A DNA stretch of 5,898 nt, taken from a bacterium. Its GTDB lineage: Bacteria; JAMCPX01. Numbering within the stretch: position 1 is the first letter of the stretch; every line of letters begins with the position of its first letter. The notes below the pieces were generated by a model. That model saw only the letters and a list, made by a program, of their open reading frames with translations. It searched no databases and had not been told where the DNA came from. This document shows, piece after piece, positions 1 through 5,898 of this stretch. The translations under genes and the position numbers were made by a program. The stretch spans positions 1 to 5,898 of the forward strand of contig JAJYLM010000135.1 of the NCBI GenBank assembly GCA_021787655.1, read 5' to 3'.

Positions 1-900
1 AACACCGTTTTACAGAAACACCCGGTTACATCCGAGGATATCAGTATTGTCAAGGATACCGACGGTGAAAGGTTCTACAACCTGATCGACGGCAACAGGA
101 CCCTCACGGATGTTATCTCTGCCGCGGGCATGGGGGAGCTCAAAGCAATCCAGATTCTCGGCGTCTTGATTCTTCTTGGTTTTATATTTCCCGGTGCTGA
201 AAAAAAAGGAACGGCCACGGACCAGTCGCTGAAGTCAAATATCGAGAAGAAGCTGGAAGGATTCCAGGGTATGAACCTGTTCGAGAAGCTTGGACTCGAC
301 AAGAGCGCAACGAAGGAACAGGTCCTCACCTCGTTTACCCTGCTTTCCAAGAGCTATCATCCTGACAAATTTGCGGATCCCCAGTTCAAGGACGTAAAAC
401 CTCTTGCGCTCCAGGCATACAACCAGATACTCGAGGCGTTTACGATCCTATACAAGGACGCAACGCGCGAAAAATACATCAAAGACCTTCAGGAACAGGA
501 CAAGAGTGTCCTCTTTGCCGAAACGGACCCTGTTCTTGCACGTCAGAGCTTTGAAAAGGGAAGGGCATTTGTCAACGAAAGAAAATACCCTGAAGCCTAC
601 AGGATGTTCAGCACCGCAATAACCAATGATCCGAATATATCGGAATACTATACCGGATTGGCCATTCTGGAGACGATGAATTTCAATAACCATCCGGTCA
701 ATATTGACGCTGCAGAAAAGTCCTTTTCCCGTGCAGTGGAGCTCAATCCGGAAGAGCCGCGAAACTATTATTATCTTGGCGTGATTTATAAGAACAAGGA
801 AGAGTATGCGACTGCCCGGGGTTATTTCCTGAAGGCGCTCGTTCACAATCCCAACCACCGGGAATCGAAAAAACAATTGGAGCTCCTCGACAAGATTTAG
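1..900 (+). CDS. J-domain and TPR protein with a DUF4388-like N-terminal segment (5' truncated)
   Basis: The frame is open from base 1 to the TAG at 898-900, giving 299 visible residues, so the start lies upstream. The ATG at 130 is internal because the preceding 43 codons read as protein continuous with the same domain. Visible order: residues ~20-62 (FYNLIDGNRTLTDV, then a hydrophobic helix ending LLGFIF) resemble the C-terminal end of DUF4388/PATAN proteins. A charged linker follows, then a J domain at ~91-160 with the HPD tripeptide at residues 120-122 (bases 358-366). Three TPR-like helix pairs follow at ~180-286. J domains stimulate the ATPase of Hsp70 (DnaK), and TPRs bind proteins. 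There is no Gly/Phe region or zinc-finger cysteine cluster, so this is not DnaJ itself. No signal peptide can be judged. It ends two bases before def, suggesting one transcript. The J domain is certain; the partner and process are unknown, and the DUF4388 assignment is tentative. Confidence 0.85.
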   Translation, partial: NTVLQKHPVTSEDISIVKDTDGERFYNLIDGNRTLTDVISAAGMGELKAIQILGVLILLGFIFPGAEKKGTATDQSLKSNIEKKLEGFQGMNLFEKLGLDKSATKEQVLTSFTLLSKSYHPDKFADPQFKDVKPLALQAYNQILEAFTILYKDATREKYIKDLQEQDKSVLFAETDPVLARQSFEKGRAFVNERKYPEAYRMFSTAITNDPNISEYYTGLAILETMNFNNHPVNIDAAEKSFSRAVELNPEEPRNYYYLGVIYKNKEEYATARGYFLKALVHNPNHRESKKQLELLDKI

Positions 901-902
901 TC

Positions 903-1415
903 ATGACGGTTTACAGGATCTACACATACCCGGAAAAGATACTCAAACGCAAGGCGAAGGAAGTAAAGAATATCACCGGAGCATTGCAGCAATTTATCGA
1001 CAATATGTATGAGACCATGCATGTTGCCTCGGGTGTCGGGCTTGCCGCGACGCAGGTGGGCCAGGATAATGCCGTGTTTGTGGCAGATGTCCCGGCTGAA
1101 AATGACCAGCGACGCATCATTGCGGTTATAAACCCTGTCATTATCGAGTCGGAGGGGCAGTCCTCAATAGAGGAGGGGTGCCTGAGTGTGCCGAATTTCA
1201 GGATACCGGTCAAACGGTCTGCCCGTATTGTCATCAAAGGCTATGACCGGGACGGAAAGGACATCATTCTTGAAGCAACCGATCTTCTTGCGACCGTGAT
1301 ACAGCATGAAATGGACCATCTCAACGGTGTAACGCTTCTGGATCATGCCTCACTGCTGAAGAGGGGCGCGTACCTGCGATCCCTGAAAAAAGAATCTCAG
1401 TCGGCCAAGGGCTGA
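903..1415 (+). CDS. def: Peptide deformylase
   Basis: This 170-residue cytosolic metalloenzyme removes the formyl group from the initiator methionine of new proteins. All three family motifs are present: GVGLAATQ at residues 44-51, EGCLS at 91-95 and HEMDH at 135-139. By family knowledge, Cys93, His135 and His139 bind the metal (usually Fe2+), Glu136 is the catalytic base and Gln51 stabilises the transition state. Length is normal and the C-terminal tail is short. The ATG at 903 gives a normal N-terminus (YRIYTYPEKILK). A GGAG at 879-882 is about 20 bases away, too far for a standard ribosome-binding site, so translation is probably coupled to the upstream J/TPR gene, whose stop is two bases before. 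The common partner fmt (methionyl-tRNA formyltransferase) does not follow, because hemL converges from the right. Confidence 0.97.
   Translation: MTVYRIYTYPEKILKRKAKEVKNITGALQQFIDNMYETMHVASGVGLAATQVGQDNAVFVADVPAENDQRRIIAVINPVIIESEGQSSIEEGCLSVPNFRIPVKRSARIVIKGYDRDGKDIILEATDLLATVIQHEMDHLNGVTLLDHASLLKRGAYLRSLKKESQSAKG
1397..1415 (+). other. Possible weak hairpin over the def stop codon
   Basis: TCAGTC at 1397-1402 can pair with GGCTGA at 1410-1415, including one G-U pair, around a 7-base loop. No clean T-run follows, so this is not a standard intrinsic terminator for def. It is the only hairpin I see near the 16-base gap between the converging def and hemL genes. Confidence 0.2.
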
Positions 1416-1431
1416 TCCGTTTGCAACGTTT

Positions 1432-2718
1432 CTAAAGTTTTCTGAATGCCTCGTAGGCGTAGTGTATCGTTCTGTCGATGTCGCGCACCGTATGTGCCAT
1501 GGAAACGAAGTGTGCCTCGAACTGCGAGGGCGGCAGATAAACGCCTTTTTCGAACATGAGATGAAAGAACCGCGCATACTGTTTCGTATCTGAGGTCATT
1601 GCGGAGGCGAGATCGCGTACCGGTGTGGCTGTGAAGAAGGGCGTATACATGGATGCAATGGTGTTTATCGTTAGACGTTTACCGGCAAGCTTCGCAGCAT
1701 CGTTGAGGCCGTAAACAAGATGCCTGGTTTTTTTCTCGATGTCCTCGTAAAACTGGCGGTTCGACCCGATTTCCCGCAGCGTTGCTATACCTGCTGCCAT
1801 TGCAACCGGATTACCCGAAAGTGTTCCTGCCTGGTAGACCGGGCCCTCCGGTGAAACGAGCTCCATGATATCTTTGCGTCCGCCGTAGGCGCCGACGGGC
1901 AGCCCGCCCCCGATGATTTTGCCCAGCGTCGTCATATCAGGCTTGATCTTGAAATATCCCTGGGCTCCCGACAGCGAGAGTCTGAAGCCTGTTATGACTT
2001 CATCGAAGATGAGCACGATACCGTTTTTCGCGGTCAGCTCTCTCAGCGTTTCGAGGAAGCCCTTGTCCGGCAGCACCGTGCCGATATTACCGGCAACCGG
2101 TTCGACGATGAGTGCAGCGATCTCCCTGCCTTGTTCAGCAATCAGCTTGCGGGCAGCCGCACTGTCGTTATAGGGGAGTGTCAGCGTTGTTGCTGCAAAC
2201 GCAGCGGGGACCCCGGGACTCGATGGTGTTCCGAGGGTCGTCAGACCAGATCCTGCCTTGATGAGAAATTGATCAGAATGACCATGATACCCGCCTTCGA
2301 ACTTCACGATCTTGTCCCTTCCGGTATACGCGCGTGCAACCCGGACTGCACTCATGGTAGCTTCGGTACCTGAACTGACCATCCGAACCTGTTCGATCGA
2401 GGGGTATGCCTCGGTGATAAGCCCGGCGAGCCGCACCTCGTTCGGGCACAGCGTTCCGAAGCTTGTTCCTCCCCGGATGGCTTTCCGGATTTCGTTGAGA
2501 ACACTGATCTGTCCATGGCCGAGGATCATGGGTCCCCACGACATGCAGTAGTCGATATATCTGTTGCCATCGGCATCATAGAGCCTGTCTCCTTTTGCAC
2601 GGGTAACGACGATAGGCTCATCCCCAACTGCCTTGAAAGCACGGACCGGGCTGTTTACACCGCCGGGCATGAGTGCCTGGGCTTTTTTGAAATACGTATG
2701 GGAATGAGGTCTGTCCAT
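1432..2718 (-). CDS. hemL: Glutamate-1-semialdehyde 2,1-aminomutase
   Basis: This 428-residue PLP enzyme converts glutamate-1-semialdehyde to 5-aminolevulinate, the last step of the C5 route into haem and other tetrapyrroles. It is full length for the family. The N-terminal signature PGGVNSPVRAF is at residues 18-28. The PLP phosphate-binding SSGTEA is at 115-120, GGYHGHSD at 142-149 and FDEVITGFR at 238-246 (Asp239 contacts the pyridine nitrogen). Lys267 in LGKIIGGGLPVGAYGG is the Schiff-base lysine. The conserved QAGTLSGNP is at 296-304. Such features distinguish it from related class-III aminotransferases. The ATG (bases 2718-2716) has a strong AAAAGGAG six bases upstream. It is transcribed alone, divergent from psd and convergent with def. 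The enzymes that would feed it (hemA, gltX) are not in the window. Confidence 0.97.
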   Translation of the reverse strand: MDRPHSHTYFKKAQALMPGGVNSPVRAFKAVGDEPIVVTRAKGDRLYDADGNRYIDYCMSWGPMILGHGQISVLNEIRKAIRGGTSFGTLCPNEVRLAGLITEAYPSIEQVRMVSSGTEATMSAVRVARAYTGRDKIVKFEGGYHGHSDQFLIKAGSGLTTLGTPSSPGVPAAFAATTLTLPYNDSAAARKLIAEQGREIAALIVEPVAGNIGTVLPDKGFLETLRELTAKNGIVLIFDEVITGFRLSLSGAQGYFKIKPDMTTLGKIIGGGLPVGAYGGRKDIMELVSPEGPVYQAGTLSGNPVAMAAGIATLREIGSNRQFYEDIEKKTRHLVYGLNDAAKLAGKRLTINTIASMYTPFFTATPVRDLASAMTSDTKQYARFFHLMFEKGVYLPPSQFEAHFVSMAHTVRDIDRTIHYAYEAFRKL

Positions 2719-2724
2719 GATCTG

Positions 2725-2732
2725 CTCCTTTT
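2725..2732 (-). promoter_or_regulatory. hemL ribosome-binding site
   Basis: On the minus strand this reads AAAAGGAG, six bases before the ATG whose first base is 2718. It fixes the hemL start. Confidence 0.85.
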
Positions 2733-2737
2733 AGCTA

Positions 2738-2768
2738 ACCATACCACGAAAACAAAAAGTATTGTCAA
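2738..2768 (-). promoter_or_regulatory. Candidate sigma-70-type promoter of hemL
   Basis: The minus strand carries a perfect TTGACA at 2768-2763. After 19 bases comes TATGGT at 2743-2738, which matches TATAAT at four of six positions. The spacing is longer than the ideal 17. The implied transcript start near 2731 would leave only about a dozen leader bases and begin within the ribosome-binding site, so either the -10 is misplaced or the leader is very short. The -35 match is good; the whole assignment is moderate to weak. Confidence 0.35.
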
Positions 2769-2788
2769 GTGAGAGGGACTCCTTTTTC

Positions 2789-2817
2789 TTTGCAAATACG
2801 GCAATATGGTGTATAGA
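2789..2817 (+). promoter_or_regulatory. Weak candidate promoter for psd-pssA
   Basis: TTTGCA (2789-2794), a 17-base spacer and TATAGA (2812-2817) each match the sigma-70 consensus at four of six positions. A start about seven bases downstream would lie at roughly 2824, almost on the psd ATG at 2828. No better candidate is visible in the 109-base divergent spacer. This is inference from weak matches. Confidence 0.2.
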
Positions 2818-2827
2818 CATAACCGTT

Positions 2828-3463
2828 ATGGATGATACGATTATCGTAAAAGACGGCTGGTTATATATTGGATTTTTTCTGGTTCTGACTGCCGCTGGTT
2901 TTTTCATCGGGCATGGATATTATCTGTCGATACCATCGGCACTGGTGCTGGCATTCCTCGTGTGGTTTTTCAGAAACCCCGAACGACAGGTTCCTGCCGT
3001 GGAATCTGTGATTTCTCCTGCAGATGGGACGGTCATCAAGATTGAAAAAAACAACAAGTATGAACACTTTCTAGGAAAGGATGCGGTGTGCGTCAGCATA
3101 TTCATGTCTGTTTTCAATGTTCACGTGAACAGGTTTCCGGTCAACGGTATAGTTGTCGACAAACAGTATCACCCGGGTAAATTCCATGTCGCGTCCGTGG
3201 ACAAGGCTTCCGAGTTTAACGAACAGACGGCACTGTTTCTGAGCGACGACAAAGGCAGGAAACTCGTGGTCGTGCAGATTGCAGGTTCGGTTGCACGGAG
3301 GATAGTCTGCAGGGTAGAACAGGGAACAAAGATGACAGCCGGCACGCGATATGGTATGATTAAATTAGGCTCAAGACTTGACGTTTATGTAGAACGTGAT
3401 AGAAGTATAAATGTAAAGATTGGTGATAAGGTAAGGGCAGGAGAAACGATACTTGCGGTGTGA
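2828..3463 (+). CDS. psd: Phosphatidylserine decarboxylase proenzyme, short archaeal-like type
   Basis: This enzyme decarboxylates phosphatidylserine to phosphatidylethanolamine at the inner membrane. From the ATG at 2828 it has 211 residues, the usual size of the short PSD group. Two hydrophobic segments (about 12-28 and 31-48) are followed by FFRNPER (47-53) and SPADG (63-67). NVHVNRFP lies at 97-104, and the self-cleavage motif LGS at 180-182 (codons 3365-3373). By family knowledge the chain cuts between Gly181 and Ser182, and Ser182 becomes the pyruvoyl cofactor; Asp66 and His99 likely assist. The frame stays open upstream to a TTG at 2762, but those 22 codons do not resemble the family N-terminus, whereas IVKDGWLYIG after the ATG does. 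No clear Shine-Dalgarno precedes either start. pssA follows after three bases, so product and substrate enzymes are encoded together. Confidence 0.95.
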   Translation: MDDTIIVKDGWLYIGFFLVLTAAGFFIGHGYYLSIPSALVLAFLVWFFRNPERQVPAVESVISPADGTVIKIEKNNKYEHFLGKDAVCVSIFMSVFNVHVNRFPVNGIVVDKQYHPGKFHVASVDKASEFNEQTALFLSDDKGRKLVVVQIAGSVARRIVCRVEQGTKMTAGTRYGMIKLGSRLDVYVERDRSINVKIGDKVRAGETILAV

Positions 3464-3466
3464 TGT

Positions 3467-4339
3467 ATGATAGATAAAAATATCGTAGAAATAAACAAGA
3501 CGCACGAACGGGAACCGCGGACCGAAAAGCGGCAGATCCGGGGTGTGAGCAGGGGTATTTATCTGCTTCCGAATCTGTTTACATCTGCAAGCCTGTTCTC
3601 CGGTTTTTTTTCTCTGATAGCGACGTTTAACGGAAACTATTTTTACGGTGCAATCGCCATCCTTTTTTCCATCTTCTTCGACGGTATTGATGGAAAGGTT
3701 GCACGGCTGACGCATACCACGAGTGCCTTCGGGGTCGAGTATGATTCCCTGTCGGATCTGGTTGCCTTTGGTGTTGCGCCTGCATTTCTCGCCTATTCGC
3801 TTGCGCTGAGCTCCTTCGGCAGGGTTGGATGGGTCATTGCATTTATCTACGTGGCGTGTGCTGCTATACGGCTGGCACGGTTCAACGTTCAGATTGATAC
3901 GGTTGAAAAAAGTATGTTTAACGGGCTGCCGTCACCGGCTGCAGCAGGACTTGTGACCACCACCATATTACTCTACGTGACACCGTCATCGGGGCTTGAT
4001 GAAGACAAAAAAGTATTATTTTCTTCCATGATAAAGCATCCCATTGATCTGATTCTGAACAAGCCCATTGATTTTATTCTGTCCCAGCATTTTACCATAC
4101 TGCTGCTTGTTCTCGTATCGGGGCTGCTCATGATCAGCACGGTAAAATACAAGAGCTTTAAAAATGCGGACATGATAAAGGAAAAGCCTGTTTCGTTCTT
4201 ACTGCTCGCAATTGTCATAATGTCACTGGTCGTGCTCGAGCCGATCAAGATGTTATTTGCCGTGTTCATTGTTTACACGGCATCCGGCCTGTTTGCCCTC
4301 CTACTCCCCACAAGGGGAGACAAAAAACTAACAATCTGA
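3467..4339 (+). CDS. pssA: CDP-diacylglycerol-serine O-phosphatidyltransferase (phosphatidylserine synthase)
   Basis: This 290-residue membrane enzyme transfers phosphatidyl from CDP-diacylglycerol to serine, making the substrate of the adjacent Psd. The complete CDP-alcohol phosphotransferase signature D-x2-DG-x2-AR-x8-G-x3-D-x3-D runs from Asp72 to Asp97 (Asp72, Asp75, Gly76, Ala79, Arg80, Gly89, Asp93, Asp97). RLARFN (135-140) and FNGLPSPAAAG (151-161) are typical of the PssA branch. About eight hydrophobic segments are visible: ~38-53, 58-72, 98-115, 120-136, 157-171, 208-224, 242-257 and 261-281. A charged tail of about 30 residues precedes RGIYLLPN. The stretch ~172-207, between two membrane segments, looks longer than usual and contains a short repeat. 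The ATG starts three bases after the psd stop with no good ribosome-binding site nearby (AGGAG at 3439-3443 is too far), so translational coupling to psd is likely. Confidence 0.96.
   Translation: MIDKNIVEINKTHEREPRTEKRQIRGVSRGIYLLPNLFTSASLFSGFFSLIATFNGNYFYGAIAILFSIFFDGIDGKVARLTHTTSAFGVEYDSLSDLVAFGVAPAFLAYSLALSSFGRVGWVIAFIYVACAAIRLARFNVQIDTVEKSMFNGLPSPAAAGLVTTTILLYVTPSSGLDEDKKVLFSSMIKHPIDLILNKPIDFILSQHFTILLLVLVSGLLMISTVKYKSFKNADMIKEKPVSFLLLAIVIMSLVVLEPIKMLFAVFIVYTASGLFALLLPTRGDKKLTI
4034..4081 (+). repeat. Imperfect 24-base tandem duplication inside pssA
   Basis: Units at 4034-4057 and 4058-4081 match at 19 of 24 positions by hand count. The 18-base cores, at 4040-4057 and 4064-4081, differ at only two positions. 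The period is eight codons, so the frame is kept: the protein reads KHPIDLIL then NKPIDFIL (residues 190-205). It lies in the loop of PssA between the GLPSP-containing region and the next membrane segment. Confidence 0.7.
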
Positions 4340-4378
4340 CAGAGTAGTGTTTTAAACGTTGTTTCAAAGCCGGATGCC
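4279..4378. repeat. Ten-base inverted repeat spanning the pssA-leuA junction
   Basis: GGCATCCGGC at 4279-4288 (in pssA) is the exact reverse complement of GCCGGATGCC at 4369-4378 (in the spacer), with 80 bases between. Inside the loop a second perfect hairpin forms: CTCCCC at 4304-4309 and GGGGAG at 4314-4319 around ACAA. No T-run follows either structure, so neither is a standard terminator. A ten-base match at this distance is expected by chance about once per 10 kb, so function is uncertain. Confidence 0.4.
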
Positions 4379-4455
4379 CGTATCTCCAGCCATGAACGTC
4401 AATCAGCAGGATAAACGGGACTCCACAGCACAAAATGACATACAAGGAGAACACA
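4340..4455 (+). other. Spacer and leader upstream of leuA
   Basis: This 116-base spacer has no recognisable intrinsic terminator and no convincing -35/-10 pair. I see no T-box features and no leader peptide rich in leucine codons. It contains the right arm of the inverted repeat (4369-4378) and an AT-rich patch around 4350-4367. leuA may be read through from psd-pssA or from a promoter I cannot recognise. Confidence 0.5.
4444..4449 (+). promoter_or_regulatory. leuA ribosome-binding site
   Basis: AAGGAG is centred at ideal spacing, six bases before the ATG at 4456. It decides the leuA start and contrasts with psd and pssA, which lack such a site. Confidence 0.85.
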
Positions 4456-5898
4456 ATGAATAATAAGATTATAATATTCGATACAACATTAAGGGACGGG
4501 GAACAGTCTCCCGGTTCAAGTATGAACATGCAGGAAAAAGTGAAGGTCGCACAGCAGCTGAAGAGGCTGAATGTCGACATCATCGAAGCCGGATTTCCGA
4601 TTGCATCAGTCGGCGATTTCGAGGCAGTCAAAGAAATTGCATCCAGCGTCAGGGACATCACCATTGCAGGTCTTGCCCGGACCAATAAGGAAGATGTCGA
4701 CAGGGCATATGAGGCTCTGAAGACGGCAGACAAGCCGAGGATCCATGTCTTTGTTGCGACGTCGGACATCCACCTGAAAGCAAAGCTGAAGAAGACCAGG
4801 GAGGAAGTACTGCAGATGACGGCAGAGTCGGTCGTGCGGGCAAAAAAACTCGTGGATGACGTGGAATTCTCTGCTGAGGACGCCACCCGCAGCGACAAGG
4901 ATTACCTGGTGAAGGTCTTCCAGACCGCTGTCGATGCAGGAGCTTCAACCATCAACATACCGGACACCGTCGGGTATACCACGCCTGACGAATATGCAGA
5001 GCTCATCAGGTATGTAAAGACGCATGTCAAGGCACCGGGCCAGCTCGTCATCAGCGTCCACTGTCACAACGATCTGGGGCTCGCGGTCGCGAATTCACTC
5101 GCTGCGCTGAAAGAGGGCGCACGCCAGATCGAGTGTACGATCAACGGTATCGGCGAGCGTGCAGGAAATGCAGCTCTGGAAGAAATCGTCATGGCGCTGA
5201 AAACGCGGAAGAATTTCTATGGCGTTGCCGCGGATATCGTGACCGAACAGATCTATCCCTCGAGCAGACTGCTCAGCCAGATCACCGGAATTTCTGTTCA
5301 GCCCAACAAGGCTGTCGTTGGTGCGAATGCATTCGCCCACGAGGCCGGTATCCACCAGGACGGTGTTCTGAAAGAGAAGCTCACGTATGAGATCATGACA
5401 CCCCAGTCCATCGGTCTGCCTTCGAACATGCTGGTACTCGGAAAACATTCAGGCAGGCATGCATTCCGGGAGCGGGTAAAATCGCTCGGATATGAATTGA
5501 CCGATGAGCAGATCGACAACGCGTTCGTGGTGTTCAAACAGATAGCGGATAAAAAGAAAGAGGTTTACGACGAAGACATCGAGGCCATCGTGGCGGACAG
5601 GGTCTTGCACTGGGCGGAGAAGTATAAACTTGAATCCGTGAATATTGCGTCGGGAACCGACATGCTTCCCGCTGCAACCGTGAAAATAAATATGGACGGG
5701 AACGTGGTGACCGAGAGCGGTCAGGGCGACGGCCCGGTTGATGCCGTTTATAAGACCATCACGTCGATAACCAAGACGCGGAGCAGGCTCTTACGGTACC
5801 AGGTCAATGCGATAACCGGCGGCACGGATGCCCAGGGCGAAGTGTCGGTCAGAATAGAAGAGGGCGATCATACGGTCAGCGGCACGGGATCCGATACG
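4456..5898 (+). CDS. leuA: 2-isopropylmalate synthase (3' truncated by the window)
   Basis: This enzyme condenses acetyl-CoA with 2-oxoisovalerate, the first committed step of leucine synthesis, in the cytoplasm. The window shows 481 codons with no stop; full-length proteins are about 510-520 residues, so roughly 30-40 residues are missing. The HMGL-like TIM barrel begins DTTLRDGEQSPGSSM (residues 9-23; Arg13 and Asp14 catalytic or metal-binding). SVHCHNDLG at 200-208 supplies metal ligands His202 and His204, and NGIGERAGNA at 230-239 supplies Asn238. HEAGIHQDGVLK at 295-306 and LGKHSGRHAF at 328-337 are also typical. Residues from about 390 onward form the start of the C-terminal regulatory domain, which in this family binds leucine for feedback inhibition. 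The GEQSP motif and this domain favour LeuA over homocitrate synthase; a citramalate synthase of the LeuA-like type cannot be fully excluded. It has its own strong ribosome-binding site. Confidence 0.95.
   Translation, partial: MNNKIIIFDTTLRDGEQSPGSSMNMQEKVKVAQQLKRLNVDIIEAGFPIASVGDFEAVKEIASSVRDITIAGLARTNKEDVDRAYEALKTADKPRIHVFVATSDIHLKAKLKKTREEVLQMTAESVVRAKKLVDDVEFSAEDATRSDKDYLVKVFQTAVDAGASTINIPDTVGYTTPDEYAELIRYVKTHVKAPGQLVISVHCHNDLGLAVANSLAALKEGARQIECTINGIGERAGNAALEEIVMALKTRKNFYGVAADIVTEQIYPSSRLLSQITGISVQPNKAVVGANAFAHEAGIHQDGVLKEKLTYEIMTPQSIGLPSNMLVLGKHSGRHAFRERVKSLGYELTDEQIDNAFVVFKQIADKKKEVYDEDIEAIVADRVLHWAEKYKLESVNIASGTDMLPAATVKINMDGNVVTESGQGDGPVDAVYKTITSITKTRSRLLRYQVNAITGGTDAQGEVSVRIEEGDHTVSGTGSDT

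Noticed and set aside
448..876. A 142-codon minus-strand open frame within the J/TPR gene
   Set aside because: It is opposite a clearly coding frame with recognisable J and TPR domains and shows no family features of its own.
2762..2827. A TTG-started N-terminal extension of Psd by 22 residues
   Set aside because: The added residues do not resemble the family N-terminus, no ribosome-binding site precedes the TTG, and the stretch overlaps the hemL promoter elements.
4304..4330. A hairpin followed by an A-rich stretch as a terminator on either strand
   Set aside because: On the plus strand the stem is followed by A residues rather than T residues, and on the minus strand the T-run comes before the stem, so neither orientation fits an intrinsic terminator; it also lies inside pssA.
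4392..4463. A 23-codon open frame (ATG at 4392, TAA at 4461-4463) overlapping the leuA start, a possible leader peptide
   Set aside because: It has no ribosome-binding site and no leucine codons, and is composed of scattered polar residues, so it does not look like an attenuation leader or a real gene.
4266..4898. A 210-codon minus-strand open frame across the pssA end and the leuA start
   Set aside because: It runs opposite to two certain genes, gives a low-complexity serine/phenylalanine/leucine-rich protein and has no supporting start signal; it is a shadow of leuA.

Overview
The window looks like ordinary chromosomal housekeeping DNA from a Gram-negative bacterium. By eye it is moderate in GC, the genes are tightly packed, and the standard genetic code works throughout. 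Three features suggest a deltaproteobacterial (Desulfobacterota/Geobacter-like) or Nitrospirota-type organism: a short 'LGS'-type phosphatidylserine decarboxylase next to a membrane phosphatidylserine synthase and leuA, an N-terminal segment resembling the end of a DUF4388/PATAN domain joined to a J domain and TPRs, and C5-pathway haem synthesis through HemL. This placement is inference from gene content and was not tested by a search.

Layout from left to right: (1) bases 1-900 (+) hold the 3' part of a gene for a J-domain/TPR protein whose start lies outside the window. (2) Two bases later comes def, peptide deformylase (903-1415, +), probably translationally coupled to it. (3) Converging on def with a 16-base gap is hemL, glutamate-1-semialdehyde aminomutase (1432-2718, -). 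(4) A 109-base divergent spacer holds the hemL Shine-Dalgarno, a good -35 for hemL and a weaker possible promoter for the rightward genes. (5) The rightward genes are psd (2828-3463), pssA (3467-4339) and, after a 116-base spacer, leuA (4456 to beyond the window end).

PssA joins serine to CDP-diacylglycerol to make phosphatidylserine, and Psd decarboxylates this to phosphatidylethanolamine, so psd-pssA is a complete two-step branch of membrane lipid synthesis. LeuA starts leucine synthesis and has its own strong ribosome-binding site. Def removes the formyl group from new proteins, and HemL makes 5-aminolevulinate for tetrapyrroles.

I see no mobile element, CRISPR array, tRNA, rRNA or clear sign of horizontal transfer, and no convincing new system. 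The points most worth a second look are a short in-frame tandem duplication in an apparent loop insertion of PssA, inverted repeats spanning the pssA-leuA junction, and the domain combination of the partial first gene.
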